From assembly GCA_017577365.1 (NCBI GenBank), contig PKRJ01000016.1, positions 1-64,000 of the forward strand: a DNA stretch of 64,000 bases, written 5' to 3'. Below the pieces are notes generated by a model. That model was not told where the DNA came from and did not search any database. It saw only the letters and a program-made list of their open reading frames with translations. Positions 1 through 8,003 of the stretch are shown here, in pieces (position 1 is the first letter of the stretch; every line of letters begins with the position of its first letter). The position numbers were made by a program, and so were the translations under genes. This DNA comes from Gammaproteobacteria bacterium. GTDB lineage: Bacteria; Pseudomonadota; Gammaproteobacteria; Steroidobacterales; Rariloculaceae.

Positions 1-1173
1 GTGCTCGCGCGACGCGTGCAGATGACGCAGATGCCCGAGCTCGTCGCGATCCTGCACAGCCTCGTCGGCGCCGCCGCCGTGCTCGTCGGCTTCGCGAACT
101 TCATGGATCCCGAAAGCGTGCATACGGGCGTCGAGAAGACGATCCACGACGTCGAGACGTACCTCGGCGTGCTGATCGGCGCGGTCACGTTCTCGGGATC
201 CGTCGTCGCGTTCGGGAAGCTGAGCGGCAAGATCGGCGGAAAGCCGCTGCTTCTGCCTGCACGGCATTGGCTGAACCTGGGCCTTCTGATCGTCGCGATC
301 TGGCTCGGCGTCTGGTTCGTCGGCGCGTCGGAAAGCGACGCGGGGCTCGTGCCGCTCGTTTTGATGACGATCGTCGCGCTCCTTTTCGGCGTTCACATGG
401 TCGCGGCGATCGGCGGCGCGGACATGCCGGTCGTGATCTCGATGCTGAACAGCTACTCCGGGTGGGCGGCGTCCGCGACGGGCTTCATGCTCGAGAACGA
501 CCTCTTGATCGTCACGGGCGCGCTGGTCGGCTCGAGCGGCGCAATCCTGAGCTACATCATGTGCCGCGCGATGAATCGGCGTTTCCTGTCGGTGATCGCG
601 GGCGGCTTCGGCACGTCGGGCGGGCAGGGCGCGGCGGCGGCGCAGCAGGGCGAGGTCCGCTCGCTCGAGCCCGCGGAGGCGGCGGCAATGCTCGCGGATG
701 CGAAGCGCGTCGTGATCGTGCCGGGCTACGGCATGGCCGTCGCGCAGGCGCAGCACGCAGTCTACGAGCTGACGAAAGAGCTGAAAGCGCGCGGCGTCGA
801 CGTCCGCTTCGCGATCCACCCGGTAGCGGGCCGTATGCCCGGGCATATGAACGTGCTACTCGCCGAGGCGAACGTTCCGTACGACATCGTGCACGAGATG
901 GAGGAGATCAACGACGACTTCCCGGAGGTCGACGTCTCGATCGTCATCGGCGCGAACGACATCGTGAACCCTTCGGCGCAGGAGGTGCCCGACAGCCCGA
1001 TCGCGGGCATGCCCGTGCTCGAGGTCTGGAAGAGCAAGACGACCTTCGTGCTGAAGCGCAGCATGGCGACCGGCTATGCCGGCGTCGAGAATCCGCTCTT
1101 CTTCAAGGACAACACCTACATGCTTTTCGGCGACGCGCGCGAGACGCTGACGGCGCTGATCAAGGCGTTGTAG
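1..1173 (+). CDS. pntB: NAD(P) transhydrogenase subunit beta, 5' part missing
   Basis: This is the beta subunit of the proton-translocating nicotinamide nucleotide transhydrogenase, an inner-membrane enzyme that uses the proton gradient to make NADPH from NADH. The visible part holds several membrane helices (about residues 15-200). The C-terminal NADP(H)-binding domain follows, with PGYGMAVAQAQ, HPVAGRMPGHMNVLLAEA and GANDIVNP motifs typical of PntB. Alignment by eye with E. coli PntB shows the window opening at about its residue 72, so some 70 N-terminal residues lie upstream. The GTG at base 1 is therefore an internal codon, not the start. The alpha subunit gene(s) would be expected just outside the window. 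Confidence 0.96.
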   Translation: MLARRVQMTQMPELVAILHSLVGAAAVLVGFANFMDPESVHTGVEKTIHDVETYLGVLIGAVTFSGSVVAFGKLSGKIGGKPLLLPARHWLNLGLLIVAIWLGVWFVGASESDAGLVPLVLMTIVALLFGVHMVAAIGGADMPVVISMLNSYSGWAASATGFMLENDLLIVTGALVGSSGAILSYIMCRAMNRRFLSVIAGGFGTSGGQGAAAAQQGEVRSLEPAEAAAMLADAKRVVIVPGYGMAVAQAQHAVYELTKELKARGVDVRFAIHPVAGRMPGHMNVLLAEANVPYDIVHEMEEINDDFPEVDVSIVIGANDIVNPSAQEVPDSPIAGMPVLEVWKSKTTFVLKRSMATGYAGVENPLFFKDNTYMLFGDARETLTALIKAL

Positions 1174-1215
1174 GCATTTCCCTTACGCGAGACTCGGGGC
1201 TCTCGGTGTCAATGC

Positions 1216-1240
1216 GCCGTCGGCGGCTGCCGCCGGCGGC
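1216..1240 (+). terminator. GC-rich hairpin after pntB
   Basis: An 11-bp stem (1216-1226 with 1230-1240, one G-U pair) closes on a 3-base loop 43 bases after the pntB stop. No T-run follows, so it could be a weak or Rho-assisted terminator, or only a stable 3' end. It also lies downstream of the minus-strand gene ending at 1279. Confidence 0.35.
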
Positions 1241-1278
1241 GCTCGGGCGATCGTGAAGATATCCCGATCGCGGCGTCG

Positions 1279-1620
1279 TCAATCGCGGCGGTTGCTCGTG
1301 CTGGCCGCGGGGAAACGGCTTTCGTACCAGCGCTGGACGGCTTCGGCCTCGGCGACCGCCAGGTTGTTGCGTTGCACGAGGAGCAGCTTGAACAGCTCCG
1401 ACGCGTTCTCGCCGCCGGCCTCCAGCTCCGCCCGGATGCAGTTCACATAGGCCTGCATCGCCTGAAAGTACGCCGTTGTTTCGTCGTGCACGGTGTTGTC
1501 GGACTGGTCGATCTCCTCGGCCGGCGGGATCACCAGCAATGGGGGTTGCTCGCACCCCGCGTAGACGTTCGTCACAAAGCCGCCGGCTAACAGCCCGGCC
1601 AGCAGAGATGAGCGGTTCAT
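1279..1620 (-). CDS. small secreted protein of unknown function
   Basis: This 113-residue protein is not recognised as a family. I chose the ATG at 1620 because a GGGGGAG ribosome binding site lies just before it and the protein then opens with a clear signal peptide (hydrophobic residues 4-21, cleavage likely after VYA). The Cys after the signal is preceded by Y-A-G, which is not a canonical lipobox, so signal peptidase I cleavage is more likely than lipidation. The mature part has two cysteines (about residues 23 and 62) and an acidic amphipathic helical C-terminal half. The frame extends upstream to 1743, but those extra residues would hide the signal peptide. Confidence 0.6.
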   Translation of the reverse strand: MNRSSLLAGLLAGGFVTNVYAGCEQPPLLVIPPAEEIDQSDNTVHDETTAYFQAMQAYVNCIRAELEAGGENASELFKLLLVQRNNLAVAEAEAVQRWYESRFPAASTSNRRD

Positions 1621-1802
1621 TTCTCCCCCTGTAGTGCCGGCTACGAGGTCGGAAACGGTATCACAGCCCCCGGCTTCGGCACTACGGTGCGTCGTTTCTA
1701 CGGGGCTTGAGTCCGCGCTTGGCAACCCCATATCAGGGGCCAACCGCGGCCGGGAATTGCCTTCGGTACCGGCCGCCGGGGTAGAAAGTCGGAGGCTCGG
1801 AG

Positions 1803-1973
1803 ATGGAGAGGATCTACTGGCCGGTGGCGGCCGTACACGCTTATCTGCAGCTGTTGCACTTGAACCTCAACCTATGGAAGCCGCAGGTGGCGGAATGGCT
1901 TCACAGCGAGGAAGCCGATTCCTCGTTGAAGCTGTTGCTCCTGACGGTACCCTGCTCGCCGACGATCCACTGA
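1803..1973 (+). CDS. possible 56-residue small protein
   Basis: A short open frame starts at an ATG exactly 7 bases after a GGAGG ribosome binding site (1791-1795). Its codons are strongly G/C at third positions like the neighbouring genes. The product begins MERIYWPVAAVHAYLQLL and is rich in Leu, Trp and His. It has a weakly hydrophobic N-terminal half but no confident membrane helix. No family is recognised. An overlapping frame (1634-2044) lacks a comparable start and reads like a shadow. Confidence 0.42.
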   Translation: MERIYWPVAAVHAYLQLLHLNLNLWKPQVAEWLHSEEADSSLKLLLLTVPCSPTIH

Positions 1974-2162
1974 GCTTCGCACGCGCCGCGCGGTCGCCTC
2001 GTTTCCGCGCTCGGCGCGTTATCCGCTTTCCGCACGCCGGGTAAATCTCCCGGTCACGATCACCGGGCGAGTCGCGCCTTGCGCCCGGCGGTAGCTTTCT
2101 TGTTCTCTCCCAGCCACCCGCATTCGTTTCCGTGGCACGAATGCTGCATCGAGCGCGTTGAG

Positions 2163-2675
2163 ATGGACGCGTCGGAGCAGCGTTTGCCGCTTCAGATCGT
2201 CGAGGATGTGACGTTCCAGCAACGCACGTGGAAAGTCGAGCGCGTCGGCTGGATCGTGATTGCCGCGATCGTCATCGCGGCACTCTGCGGTTTGTTCGGC
2301 GGAGGCTGGCTCGGGCGCGCGGCGGTCCGTGCGGGCGACGGTAGTCTCTCGCTCGAGTACGACAGGCTTTGGCGCGTCCGATCTCCGGCCTCGCTCGAAG
2401 TCGACGTGAAAAGTTCAGGCCTCGACGAGGAGGGAGTCCGCGTTTGGATCGCGCGAGACTACATCGGGTCGATGAGCATCACGGAGATCACGCCGCAACC
2501 GGTGCGGGTCGAGGGCGATGCAGAGCGCGTCGTCTTCGAGTTCGCGACGACCGACGAGGCTTCCGCGATCGGCATCGTGTTTCGCGTCGAACCGCAGCGT
2601 GCCTGGCGGTTGCAAGGCGCGCTCGGGCTCGATGGCGGCTATGAGCTCCATTTCAGTCAATTCATCTTTCCATGA
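2163..2675 (+). CDS. single-pass membrane protein of unknown function
   Basis: This 170-residue protein has one strong membrane helix (about residues 32-55, IVIAAIVIAALCGLFGG) after a short charged cytoplasmic segment. A soluble C-terminal domain of beta-rich character follows. The ATG at 2163 is preferred over an in-frame start at 2079, whose extra 28 residues look non-coding. It lies 90 bases ahead of the YetF-like gene in the same direction and the two may be co-transcribed. Predicted topology places residues 60-170 outside the cytoplasm. No function can be assigned. Confidence 0.7.
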   Translation: MDASEQRLPLQIVEDVTFQQRTWKVERVGWIVIAAIVIAALCGLFGGGWLGRAAVRAGDGSLSLEYDRLWRVRSPASLEVDVKSSGLDEEGVRVWIARDYIGSMSITEITPQPVRVEGDAERVVFEFATTDEASAIGIVFRVEPQRAWRLQGALGLDGGYELHFSQFIFP

Positions 2676-2765
2676 TCGAGGATCGGTCCGAGCCGTCGCC
2701 TTTCTCTTCGGACCGGTCGACGACGGCGGAACGCCCCATGACCGACGGCCAATCGGTGCCTTGCG

Positions 2766-3212
2766 ATGGATACCATTCTGAGGGCCGCCGCGATCTACGC
2801 GGCCTTGCTCGTCGTGCTGCGAATAGGCGGGAAGCGGACCCTCGGTCAGACGACGACGTTCGACTTCGTGATGCTCTTGATCATTGCCGAGACGACGCAG
2901 CAGGCGCTGCTCGGCGACGACTTTTCCGTGACCAATGCGCTCCTGCTGATCGCGACGATCGTCGGCCTCGATATCGCCTTCTCGCTAATGAAGCGCCGGT
3001 GGCCGAAGCTCGACCGGCTCGTCGAAGGCGTCCCGATGGTCATCGTCGAGAACGGCAAGCCGCTGCTCGACCGGATGGAGAAGGCGCGCGTCGACGAGGA
3101 AGACGTGCTCGCCGCGGCACGGGAATCGCAGGGATTGAAGCATATGGACCAGATCGAGTACGCGGTGCTCGAACGCAGCGGAGGCATCTCCGTGGTGCCG
3201 AAGCGGAACTAA
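2766..3212 (+). CDS. YetF/DUF421-domain membrane protein
   Basis: The 148-residue product matches the DUF421 (YetF/YcaP) pattern. It has short N-terminal membrane helices (about 5-20, 33-50 and 55-72), a conserved RIGGKRTLGQTTTFDFVMLL segment, and a small soluble C-terminal domain containing VPMVIVENGKPLLDRM. Family members sit in the inner membrane with the C-terminal domain in the cytoplasm, and their biochemical role is not settled. The length is short for the family because the distal second domain is absent, which is common in this subgroup. Confidence 0.85.
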   Translation: MDTILRAAAIYAALLVVLRIGGKRTLGQTTTFDFVMLLIIAETTQQALLGDDFSVTNALLLIATIVGLDIAFSLMKRRWPKLDRLVEGVPMVIVENGKPLLDRMEKARVDEEDVLAAARESQGLKHMDQIEYAVLERSGGISVVPKRN

Positions 3213-3351
3213 GCCGCGTCGAGTGTCAATAGGTAGCTGTTCCAGCATAACCGCGACGTCCGGCGTTCGTGTTGCCCTTGTGACACGTGCGCCGCATGCG
3301 CGCACGCGATGGAACGGTTGGTCTACGTACAAAGTACATGGAGCAGCGAAG

Positions 3352-3807
3352 TTGCAGAACCAGCGTAGCCCCGATGCAGCGCTTCTGAACTTCATCGAAC
3401 GACTGCCGACGACGATTCGAGACGTCATCCTCGCACGTTGCTGCAAGGCGTTTGGTCGGCTCCAGTTGACGCAGTACCAGGATCTGTTCGCGACGTTCAG
3501 GGCGATCGTGACCCCGAACAATCCCGAGGCGCGAGCGTATGCGTGCGCGATGATGACCGCGGTGCTCGAGCTCGCGCTGCACGACGAGCTCGCGGTCACG
3601 CACACCGCGCTCGCGGCCGAGCTCGAGACGGCGCCGGGCCGCCAGCCCGGCAGCTACGACCTTCAGACGCCGATCGCGCAAAAGCATTGGCGCGCGGCGC
3701 GGGAGGAATTCTTCGCGCTGCGGAAGGAAATGCTGGATGCCGCGTCGCTGCACCTCATGCTGGCGCAGCCGCCCGAAGGGCTCAGACCTGCCGGTCTCGA
3801 ACGCTAG
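3352..3807 (+). CDS. hypothetical protein, about 151 residues
   Basis: The frame is open from 3223, but the segment before 3352 reads as unlikely protein. A TTG at 3352 with GGAG eight bases upstream is the best supported start; an ATG at 3547 is the next alternative. The product is largely helical and soluble, with two cysteines (ILARCCKAF) near the N-terminus. No domain is recognised. A short inverted repeat (GTAC-AAA-GTAC) lies just upstream near 3327-3337 and could be an operator, but this is weak. It runs toward the tRNA-Leu gene on the other strand. Confidence 0.5.
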   Translation: MQNQRSPDAALLNFIERLPTTIRDVILARCCKAFGRLQLTQYQDLFATFRAIVTPNNPEARAYACAMMTAVLELALHDELAVTHTALAAELETAPGRQPGSYDLQTPIAQKHWRAAREEFFALRKEMLDAASLHLMLAQPPEGLRPAGLER

Positions 3808-3854
3808 GGGAATAGAGAAGCGCGCGTTCTAGAAGGAGCTCGCGTCTTCGTACG

Positions 3855-3941
<87 letters not shown>

Positions 3942-3961
3942 AAGCGGTCGGAAGGCGCACG

Positions 3962-3990
3962 AATGTACTGGCCGCCTCCCGATCTGTCAA
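3962..3990 (-). promoter_or_regulatory. sigma70 promoter of tRNA-Leu
   Basis: On the minus strand a perfect -35 TTGACA (3985-3990) is separated by 17 bases from TACATT (3962-3967, 4 of 6 to TATAAT). Transcription would start near 3955, about 14 bases before the tRNA 5' end, as expected for a stable RNA gene with its own strong promoter. Confidence 0.75.
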
Positions 3991-4076
3991 ACGGTTTCAT
4001 CAGCGCGGCCGGCTTTCGTTATAAGATGCGCCCCGATGAAACCATTACCCGTGCCCGCGCATAGGATCGCGTCCTG

Positions 4077-6248
4077 ATGGCGCGACGAAAGAACGGCTCC
4101 GAAGGCGACCGCGAGCGCCGTTACGAGCACCCGATCCCGAGCCGCGACGAGATCCTGACCGAGATGGAGCGGGCAGGGGGGCCGATCACGCTGCCGGCGT
4201 TGGCCCGCCGCTTCGGCATCCGTACCGATTCGCATCAGCGGGCGCTCGAGAATCGCCTGAAGGCGATGGTGCGGGACGGGCAGCTGATCCGAAACCGCGC
4301 GGGCGAGCTCTGTCTGATCCGGCACCTGAACCTCCTGACCGGCGTCGTGCTCGCCCACCGTGACGGCTTCGGCTTCGTGAAACCCGACGACGGCGGCGAC
4401 GACGTCTATCTGTCGCCGCGGCAGATGCGCTCGCTCTGGGACGGCGACCGTGTCGCCGTGCGCGTGAGCGAGGCGCACGGCCGACGCGAGGGACGCGTCG
4501 TCGAGATTCTCGAGCGCGGCCGCACGACGCTCGTCGGTCATTTCCGCACGGAACGGGGCATCGACTACGTCACCGAGGAAGGCGAGGGCCGGTCGGAGGT
4601 GCTGATCGCCCGCGGCGGACGCGGCGGCGCGCGTCCGGGCGATCTCGTGCAGGTCGAGATCGTCGAGCACCCGACGGAGCGCAGCCTCGCGATCGGCCGC
4701 GTCATCAAGGTCATCGGCCGCTTCGATCAGCCCGGTATCGAGACCGACGTCGCGATCCTCGCGCACGGCATACCGCACGAGTGGCCCGAGGCGGTCGTCG
4801 AAGCGGCGCGGAGGCTGCCGCCGCACGTCGTGCCGCGCGCGAAGCGCAATCGCGAGGACGTGCGCCGCGTGCCGCTCGTCACGATCGACGGCGAAGACGC
4901 GAAGGACTACGACGACGCGGTCTACGCGGAGCCGCACGGCGACGGGTGGAAGGTGCTCGTCGCGATCGCGGATGTCAGCTACTACGTCGAGGTCGGCTCC
5001 GCGCTCGATCGCGAGGCGCAGGTGCGCGGCACGTCGGTGTATTTCCCGGACCGCGTGGTGCCGATGCTTCCCGAGGAGCTGTCGAACGGGCTGTGCTCGC
5101 TGAACCCCCACGTCGACCGGCTGTGCCTCTGCTGCGAGATGATCGTGTCGAAGGAGGGGCGGGTGAAGCGCTCGCGCTTCTTCAGCGGGGTGATGCGCTC
5201 GGCGGCGCGGCTGACGTACACCGGTGCCGCGGAGCTGCTCGAGAACCCCCGGCCGAAGGGAGCGAATTCGAAGCTGCGTCCGATGCTGCTGCACCTTCGC
5301 GACGCCTATCGTGCGTTCCGGCGCGCGCGACGCCGGCGCGGATCGCTCGATTTCGATCTGCCGGAGACGAAGATCGAGCTCAACGTGCACGGTAAGGTCG
5401 AGGCGATCTACCCGGTCCCGCGGCTCGAGACGCATCGCCTCATCGAGGAGTGCATGATCGCGGCGAACGTCGAGGCCGCGAGGAGGATCGGCAAGGCGCG
5501 GCTGCCGTCCCTGTACCGCGTGCACGAAGGGCCCGACGCCGAGCGGGCGGAGGAGCTCATACTGTTTCTACGCAGCATGGGCTTCAAGACGCCGCCGCCC
5601 GGCAAGCTCACGCCGAAGCATCTCGCCGACGTCATCGATCGCGTCTCGGGCAAGCCCGAGGCGGAGCTCGTCGAGACGGTGGTCCTGAGGTCGTTGAAGC
5701 AGGCGCGATATCAGCCGCGCAACATCGGGCATTTCGGTCTCGGGCTTGCGGCCTATGCGCATTTCACGTCGCCGATTCGCCGCTATCCCGACCTGCTCGT
5801 GCATCGCGCGATCAAGTGGACCATCGAGAAGGGATCGCCGAAAGGCTATCCGTACTCGATGCAGGAGATGGAGCTGCTCGGCGAGCGCTGCTCCCGCTAC
5901 GAGCGGCGGGCCGACGAAGCGGTGTGGGACGTCGAGGAGCAGCTCAAATGCATCTACATGAGCGAGCGCGTCGGCGAGGAGTTCCGCGCGATCGTGACCT
6001 CGGTCGTGCCTTTCGGGCTCTTCGTGCGGATACCCGAGCTCAAGGTCGACGGCCTCGTGCACGTGACCTCGCTCCCGCGCGACTACTATCACCGCGACGC
6101 GACCGGCACGCGGCTCGTCGGCGAGCGCACCGGTCGGACGTTCCGTCTCACGGATACGCTCGACGTGCGCCTCGTCGGCGTGAACATCGAGGAACGGAAG
6201 ATCGACTTCGTGCCGGTCGAGCGCACGGCAAAAGCAGGAGCCGCGTGA
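4077..6248 (+). CDS. rnr: ribonuclease R
   Basis: This is a processive 3'-5' exoribonuclease that degrades structured RNA, including defective rRNA and mRNA. It has an N-terminal winged-helix region (about 20-80) and cold-shock-type OB folds (about 85-240). The RNB catalytic domain has the metal-binding aspartate cluster DGEDAKDYDD at 271-280, and an S1 domain lies near 635-715. At 723 residues it is shorter than E. coli RNase R and ends soon after S1, so the long basic tail is largely missing. The start ATG has AGGA about ten bases upstream. The stop codon overlaps the GTG of rlmB, giving translational coupling, which matches the usual gammaproteobacterial pair. Confidence 0.97.
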   Translation: MARRKNGSEGDRERRYEHPIPSRDEILTEMERAGGPITLPALARRFGIRTDSHQRALENRLKAMVRDGQLIRNRAGELCLIRHLNLLTGVVLAHRDGFGFVKPDDGGDDVYLSPRQMRSLWDGDRVAVRVSEAHGRREGRVVEILERGRTTLVGHFRTERGIDYVTEEGEGRSEVLIARGGRGGARPGDLVQVEIVEHPTERSLAIGRVIKVIGRFDQPGIETDVAILAHGIPHEWPEAVVEAARRLPPHVVPRAKRNREDVRRVPLVTIDGEDAKDYDDAVYAEPHGDGWKVLVAIADVSYYVEVGSALDREAQVRGTSVYFPDRVVPMLPEELSNGLCSLNPHVDRLCLCCEMIVSKEGRVKRSRFFSGVMRSAARLTYTGAAELLENPRPKGANSKLRPMLLHLRDAYRAFRRARRRRGSLDFDLPETKIELNVHGKVEAIYPVPRLETHRLIEECMIAANVEAARRIGKARLPSLYRVHEGPDAERAEELILFLRSMGFKTPPPGKLTPKHLADVIDRVSGKPEAELVETVVLRSLKQARYQPRNIGHFGLGLAAYAHFTSPIRRYPDLLVHRAIKWTIEKGSPKGYPYSMQEMELLGERCSRYERRADEAVWDVEEQLKCIYMSERVGEEFRAIVTSVVPFGLFVRIPELKVDGLVHVTSLPRDYYHRDATGTRLVGERTGRTFRLTDTLDVRLVGVNIEERKIDFVPVERTAKAGAA

Positions 6249-6988
6249 CGACGCGTATCTACGGCGTGCATTCGGTGCGGGCGCTGCTCGAGCAGGAAGA
6301 CGCGAGGATCGTCCGCGCCCATGTCCTGGCCGAGCCCGCGGCCGATCGACTCGCGGAGCTCGTCGCGGCGCTCGAGGCCCGCGGCGTCGAGGTCAAGCGA
6401 GTCAACCGGCGCGAGCTCGATCGCTTGACCGGCGGCGCGGTGCATCAGGGCATCGTCGTCGAGACGTCGGCGCCCGCGGAGCTCGGCTTGACGGAATTCG
6501 AGGAGCTCGTCGTCTCGCGCGGCCGCGACGTGCGACTGCTCGTGCTCGACGGCGTCGAGGATCCGCGCAATCTCGGCGCATGTCTGCGCACCGCCGACGC
6601 GGCGGCGATCGACGCGGTCGTCGTGCCGCGGACGCGCGCCGCACGGCTGACGCCGGCCGCACGCAAGACCGCGACGGGCGCGGCGGAGCGGCTGCCGATC
6701 CTGCACGCGCCGAATCTCGTGAAAGTGCTGCGCTGGCTTCGCAGCGCGGGCGTGCGCGTCGTCGGCGCCGATTCCGAGGGTGCGCGGCCGCTGTTCGACG
6801 CGACGCTCGTGCCTCCGCTCGCGCTGGTCTTGGGCGGCGAGGGCCGGGGGCTCAAGCCCGCGACGCGGGCGGCCTGCGACGAGGTCGTCGCGATTCCGAT
6901 GTACGGCCGCGTCGAGAGCCTGAACGTCTCGGTCGCCGCCGCGATCTTGATGTACGAGGCGGTCCGCCAGTCGCCTCCCGGGCGTTAA
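6245..6988 (+). CDS. rlmB: 23S rRNA (guanosine-2'-O)-methyltransferase RlmB
   Basis: RlmB is a SPOUT methyltransferase that methylates the ribose of G2251 (E. coli numbering) in the 23S peptidyl-transferase centre. The 247 residues have a substrate-binding N-terminal domain (1-75) and a knotted C-terminal domain. The three SPOUT motifs are NLGACLRTA (109-117), LGGEGRGLK (196-204) and IPMYGRVESLNVS (217-229). The GTG start at 6245 overlaps the rnr stop as GTGA. The same frame is open far upstream, but that part is antisense-like noise inside rnr. Confidence 0.96.
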   Translation: MTTRIYGVHSVRALLEQEDARIVRAHVLAEPAADRLAELVAALEARGVEVKRVNRRELDRLTGGAVHQGIVVETSAPAELGLTEFEELVVSRGRDVRLLVLDGVEDPRNLGACLRTADAAAIDAVVVPRTRAARLTPAARKTATGAAERLPILHAPNLVKVLRWLRSAGVRVVGADSEGARPLFDATLVPPLALVLGGEGRGLKPATRAACDEVVAIPMYGRVESLNVSVAAAILMYEAVRQSPPGR

Positions 6989-7066
6989 GAGACAGGGACG
7001 CTCGGGGGACTTCAGGCCGCGCAGGAAGAAAGAGCGCCTGCGGGAACCCGTTTTCACCGAGCGCGC

Positions 7067-7095
7067 TTGTGGTCCGAGGCGCCGTCGCGTACGAT
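7067..7095 (+). promoter_or_regulatory. candidate promoter for the rpsF operon
   Basis: TTGTGG (7067-7072) and TACGAT (7090-7095) are spaced by 17 bases, about 80 bases upstream of the rpsF start. The match is moderate (3/6 and 4/6), but position and spacing suit the operon promoter. Confidence 0.4.
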
Positions 7096-7132
7096 GCTCG
7101 GCCCGGCCGGGCGACCGCCGGCGATTCTCCTT

Positions 7133-7175
7133 GCCTCACCGCGATGACGGGAGGCTGTTACCCGAGAGGAGCACG
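7133..7175 (+). promoter_or_regulatory. rpsF leader hairpin and CCG-containing motif (S6:S18 leader candidate)
   Basis: Just before rpsF a hairpin forms: GCCTC-A-CCG (7133-7141) pairs with CGG-GAGGC (7148-7155), with one bulged A and a 6-base loop. It is followed by TTACCCGAGAGGAG, which contains the ribosome binding site. rpsF leaders in many bacteria carry an RNA element with a CCG trinucleotide that the S6:S18 complex binds to repress its own operon. Position and the CCC-GAGAGG segment agree with that class, but the exact fold was only judged by eye. Confidence 0.4.
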
Positions 7176-7616
7176 ATGAGACATTACGAAATCGTCTTCC
7201 TGGTCCATCCGGACCAGAGCGAGCAAGTGCCCGCAATGGTGGAGCGCTATCGATCGATGATCGAGGGCGCGGGCGGCAAGATTCACCGTCTCGAGGACTG
7301 GGGCCGGCGGCAGCTCGCCTATTCGATCCAGAAAGTGCACAAGGCGCACTACGTGCTGATGAACATCGAGTGCGACAAGCCGGCGCTCGATGAGCTCGTC
7401 GGTGCGTTCCGCTTCAGCGATGCGGTGTTGCGGCATTTGGTGATCAAGCGCGACAAGGCGGTCACGGAGCCTTCGCCGATGGCGAAAGCGCAGGAGGAGG
7501 ACAAGTCGCGCGAGTCGGCTCCGTCGCGGCCGCGCCGTGAGGCGGACGAGGGCGGCGAACAGGCGGAGGCATCCGGCGAGGAGGCACCCGCCGAGCCTCA
7601 GGAGGAATCGGCCTAA
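7176..7616 (+). CDS. rpsF: 30S ribosomal protein S6
   Basis: S6 binds 16S rRNA together with S18 in the platform of the small subunit. The first ~98 residues form the standard S6 ferredoxin-like fold (MRHYEIVFLVHPDQSEQ, LAYSIQKVHKAHYVL). After that comes a long, highly charged, Glu/Ala/Arg-rich tail to residue 146, comparable in place to the glutamylated tail of E. coli S6. The start at 7176 has AGGAG five bases upstream. It is first in the rpsF-rpsR-membrane protein-rplI cluster. Confidence 0.96.
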   Translation: MRHYEIVFLVHPDQSEQVPAMVERYRSMIEGAGGKIHRLEDWGRRQLAYSIQKVHKAHYVLMNIECDKPALDELVGAFRFSDAVLRHLVIKRDKAVTEPSPMAKAQEEDKSRESAPSRPRREADEGGEQAEASGEEAPAEPQEESA

Positions 7617-7643
7617 ACGCCGCCGGAATCGAGGAGACGCACG

Positions 7644-7868
7644 ATGGCACGTTATTTTCGACGCAAGAAGTTTTGCCGCTTCACGGCGGAGGGCGTCGAG
7701 GAGATCGACTACAAGGATCTTGCGACGCTCAAGCAGTACGTCACGGAGACGGGCAAGATCGTACCGAGCCGAATCACCGGCACGCGCTCGATCTATCAGC
7801 GCCAGCTCGCGACGGCGATCAAGCGGGCGCGATTCCTGGCGCTGCTGCCCTATACTGACCGGCACTGA
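7644..7868 (+). CDS. rpsR: 30S ribosomal protein S18
   Basis: This 74-residue S18 partners S6 in the small-subunit platform. It begins MARYFRRKKFCRFTAEG and contains the DLATLKQYV and GTRSIYQRQLATAIKRARFLALLPY blocks diagnostic of the family. It lies 27 bases after rpsF with GGAG upstream of the ATG. Confidence 0.97.
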   Translation: MARYFRRKKFCRFTAEGVEEIDYKDLATLKQYVTETGKIVPSRITGTRSIYQRQLATAIKRARFLALLPYTDRH

Positions 7869-8003
7869 GCCGCGTGCCGCACGGCGCCGACGCGTCGATT
7901 CACGTCGTCGGCGCCGGGTCGCCGCCTCGCGTGACTGGCCGACGCTCGCCGGGCGGCGCGGTGCGCGATGTCAGGCTGCGTCACGCTGCCGGCCGAGCCC
8001 GTC

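Noticed and set aside
4019..4025. TTATAAG as a promoter for rnr
   Set aside because: No supporting -35; the only strong promoter in this gap points the other way, to tRNA-Leu.
3987..5525. Long open frame of about 512 codons on the minus strand opposite rnr
   Set aside because: It is an antisense product of the strong codon bias; the Arg/Asp/His-rich translation has no domain, and the plus strand encodes a full RNase R.
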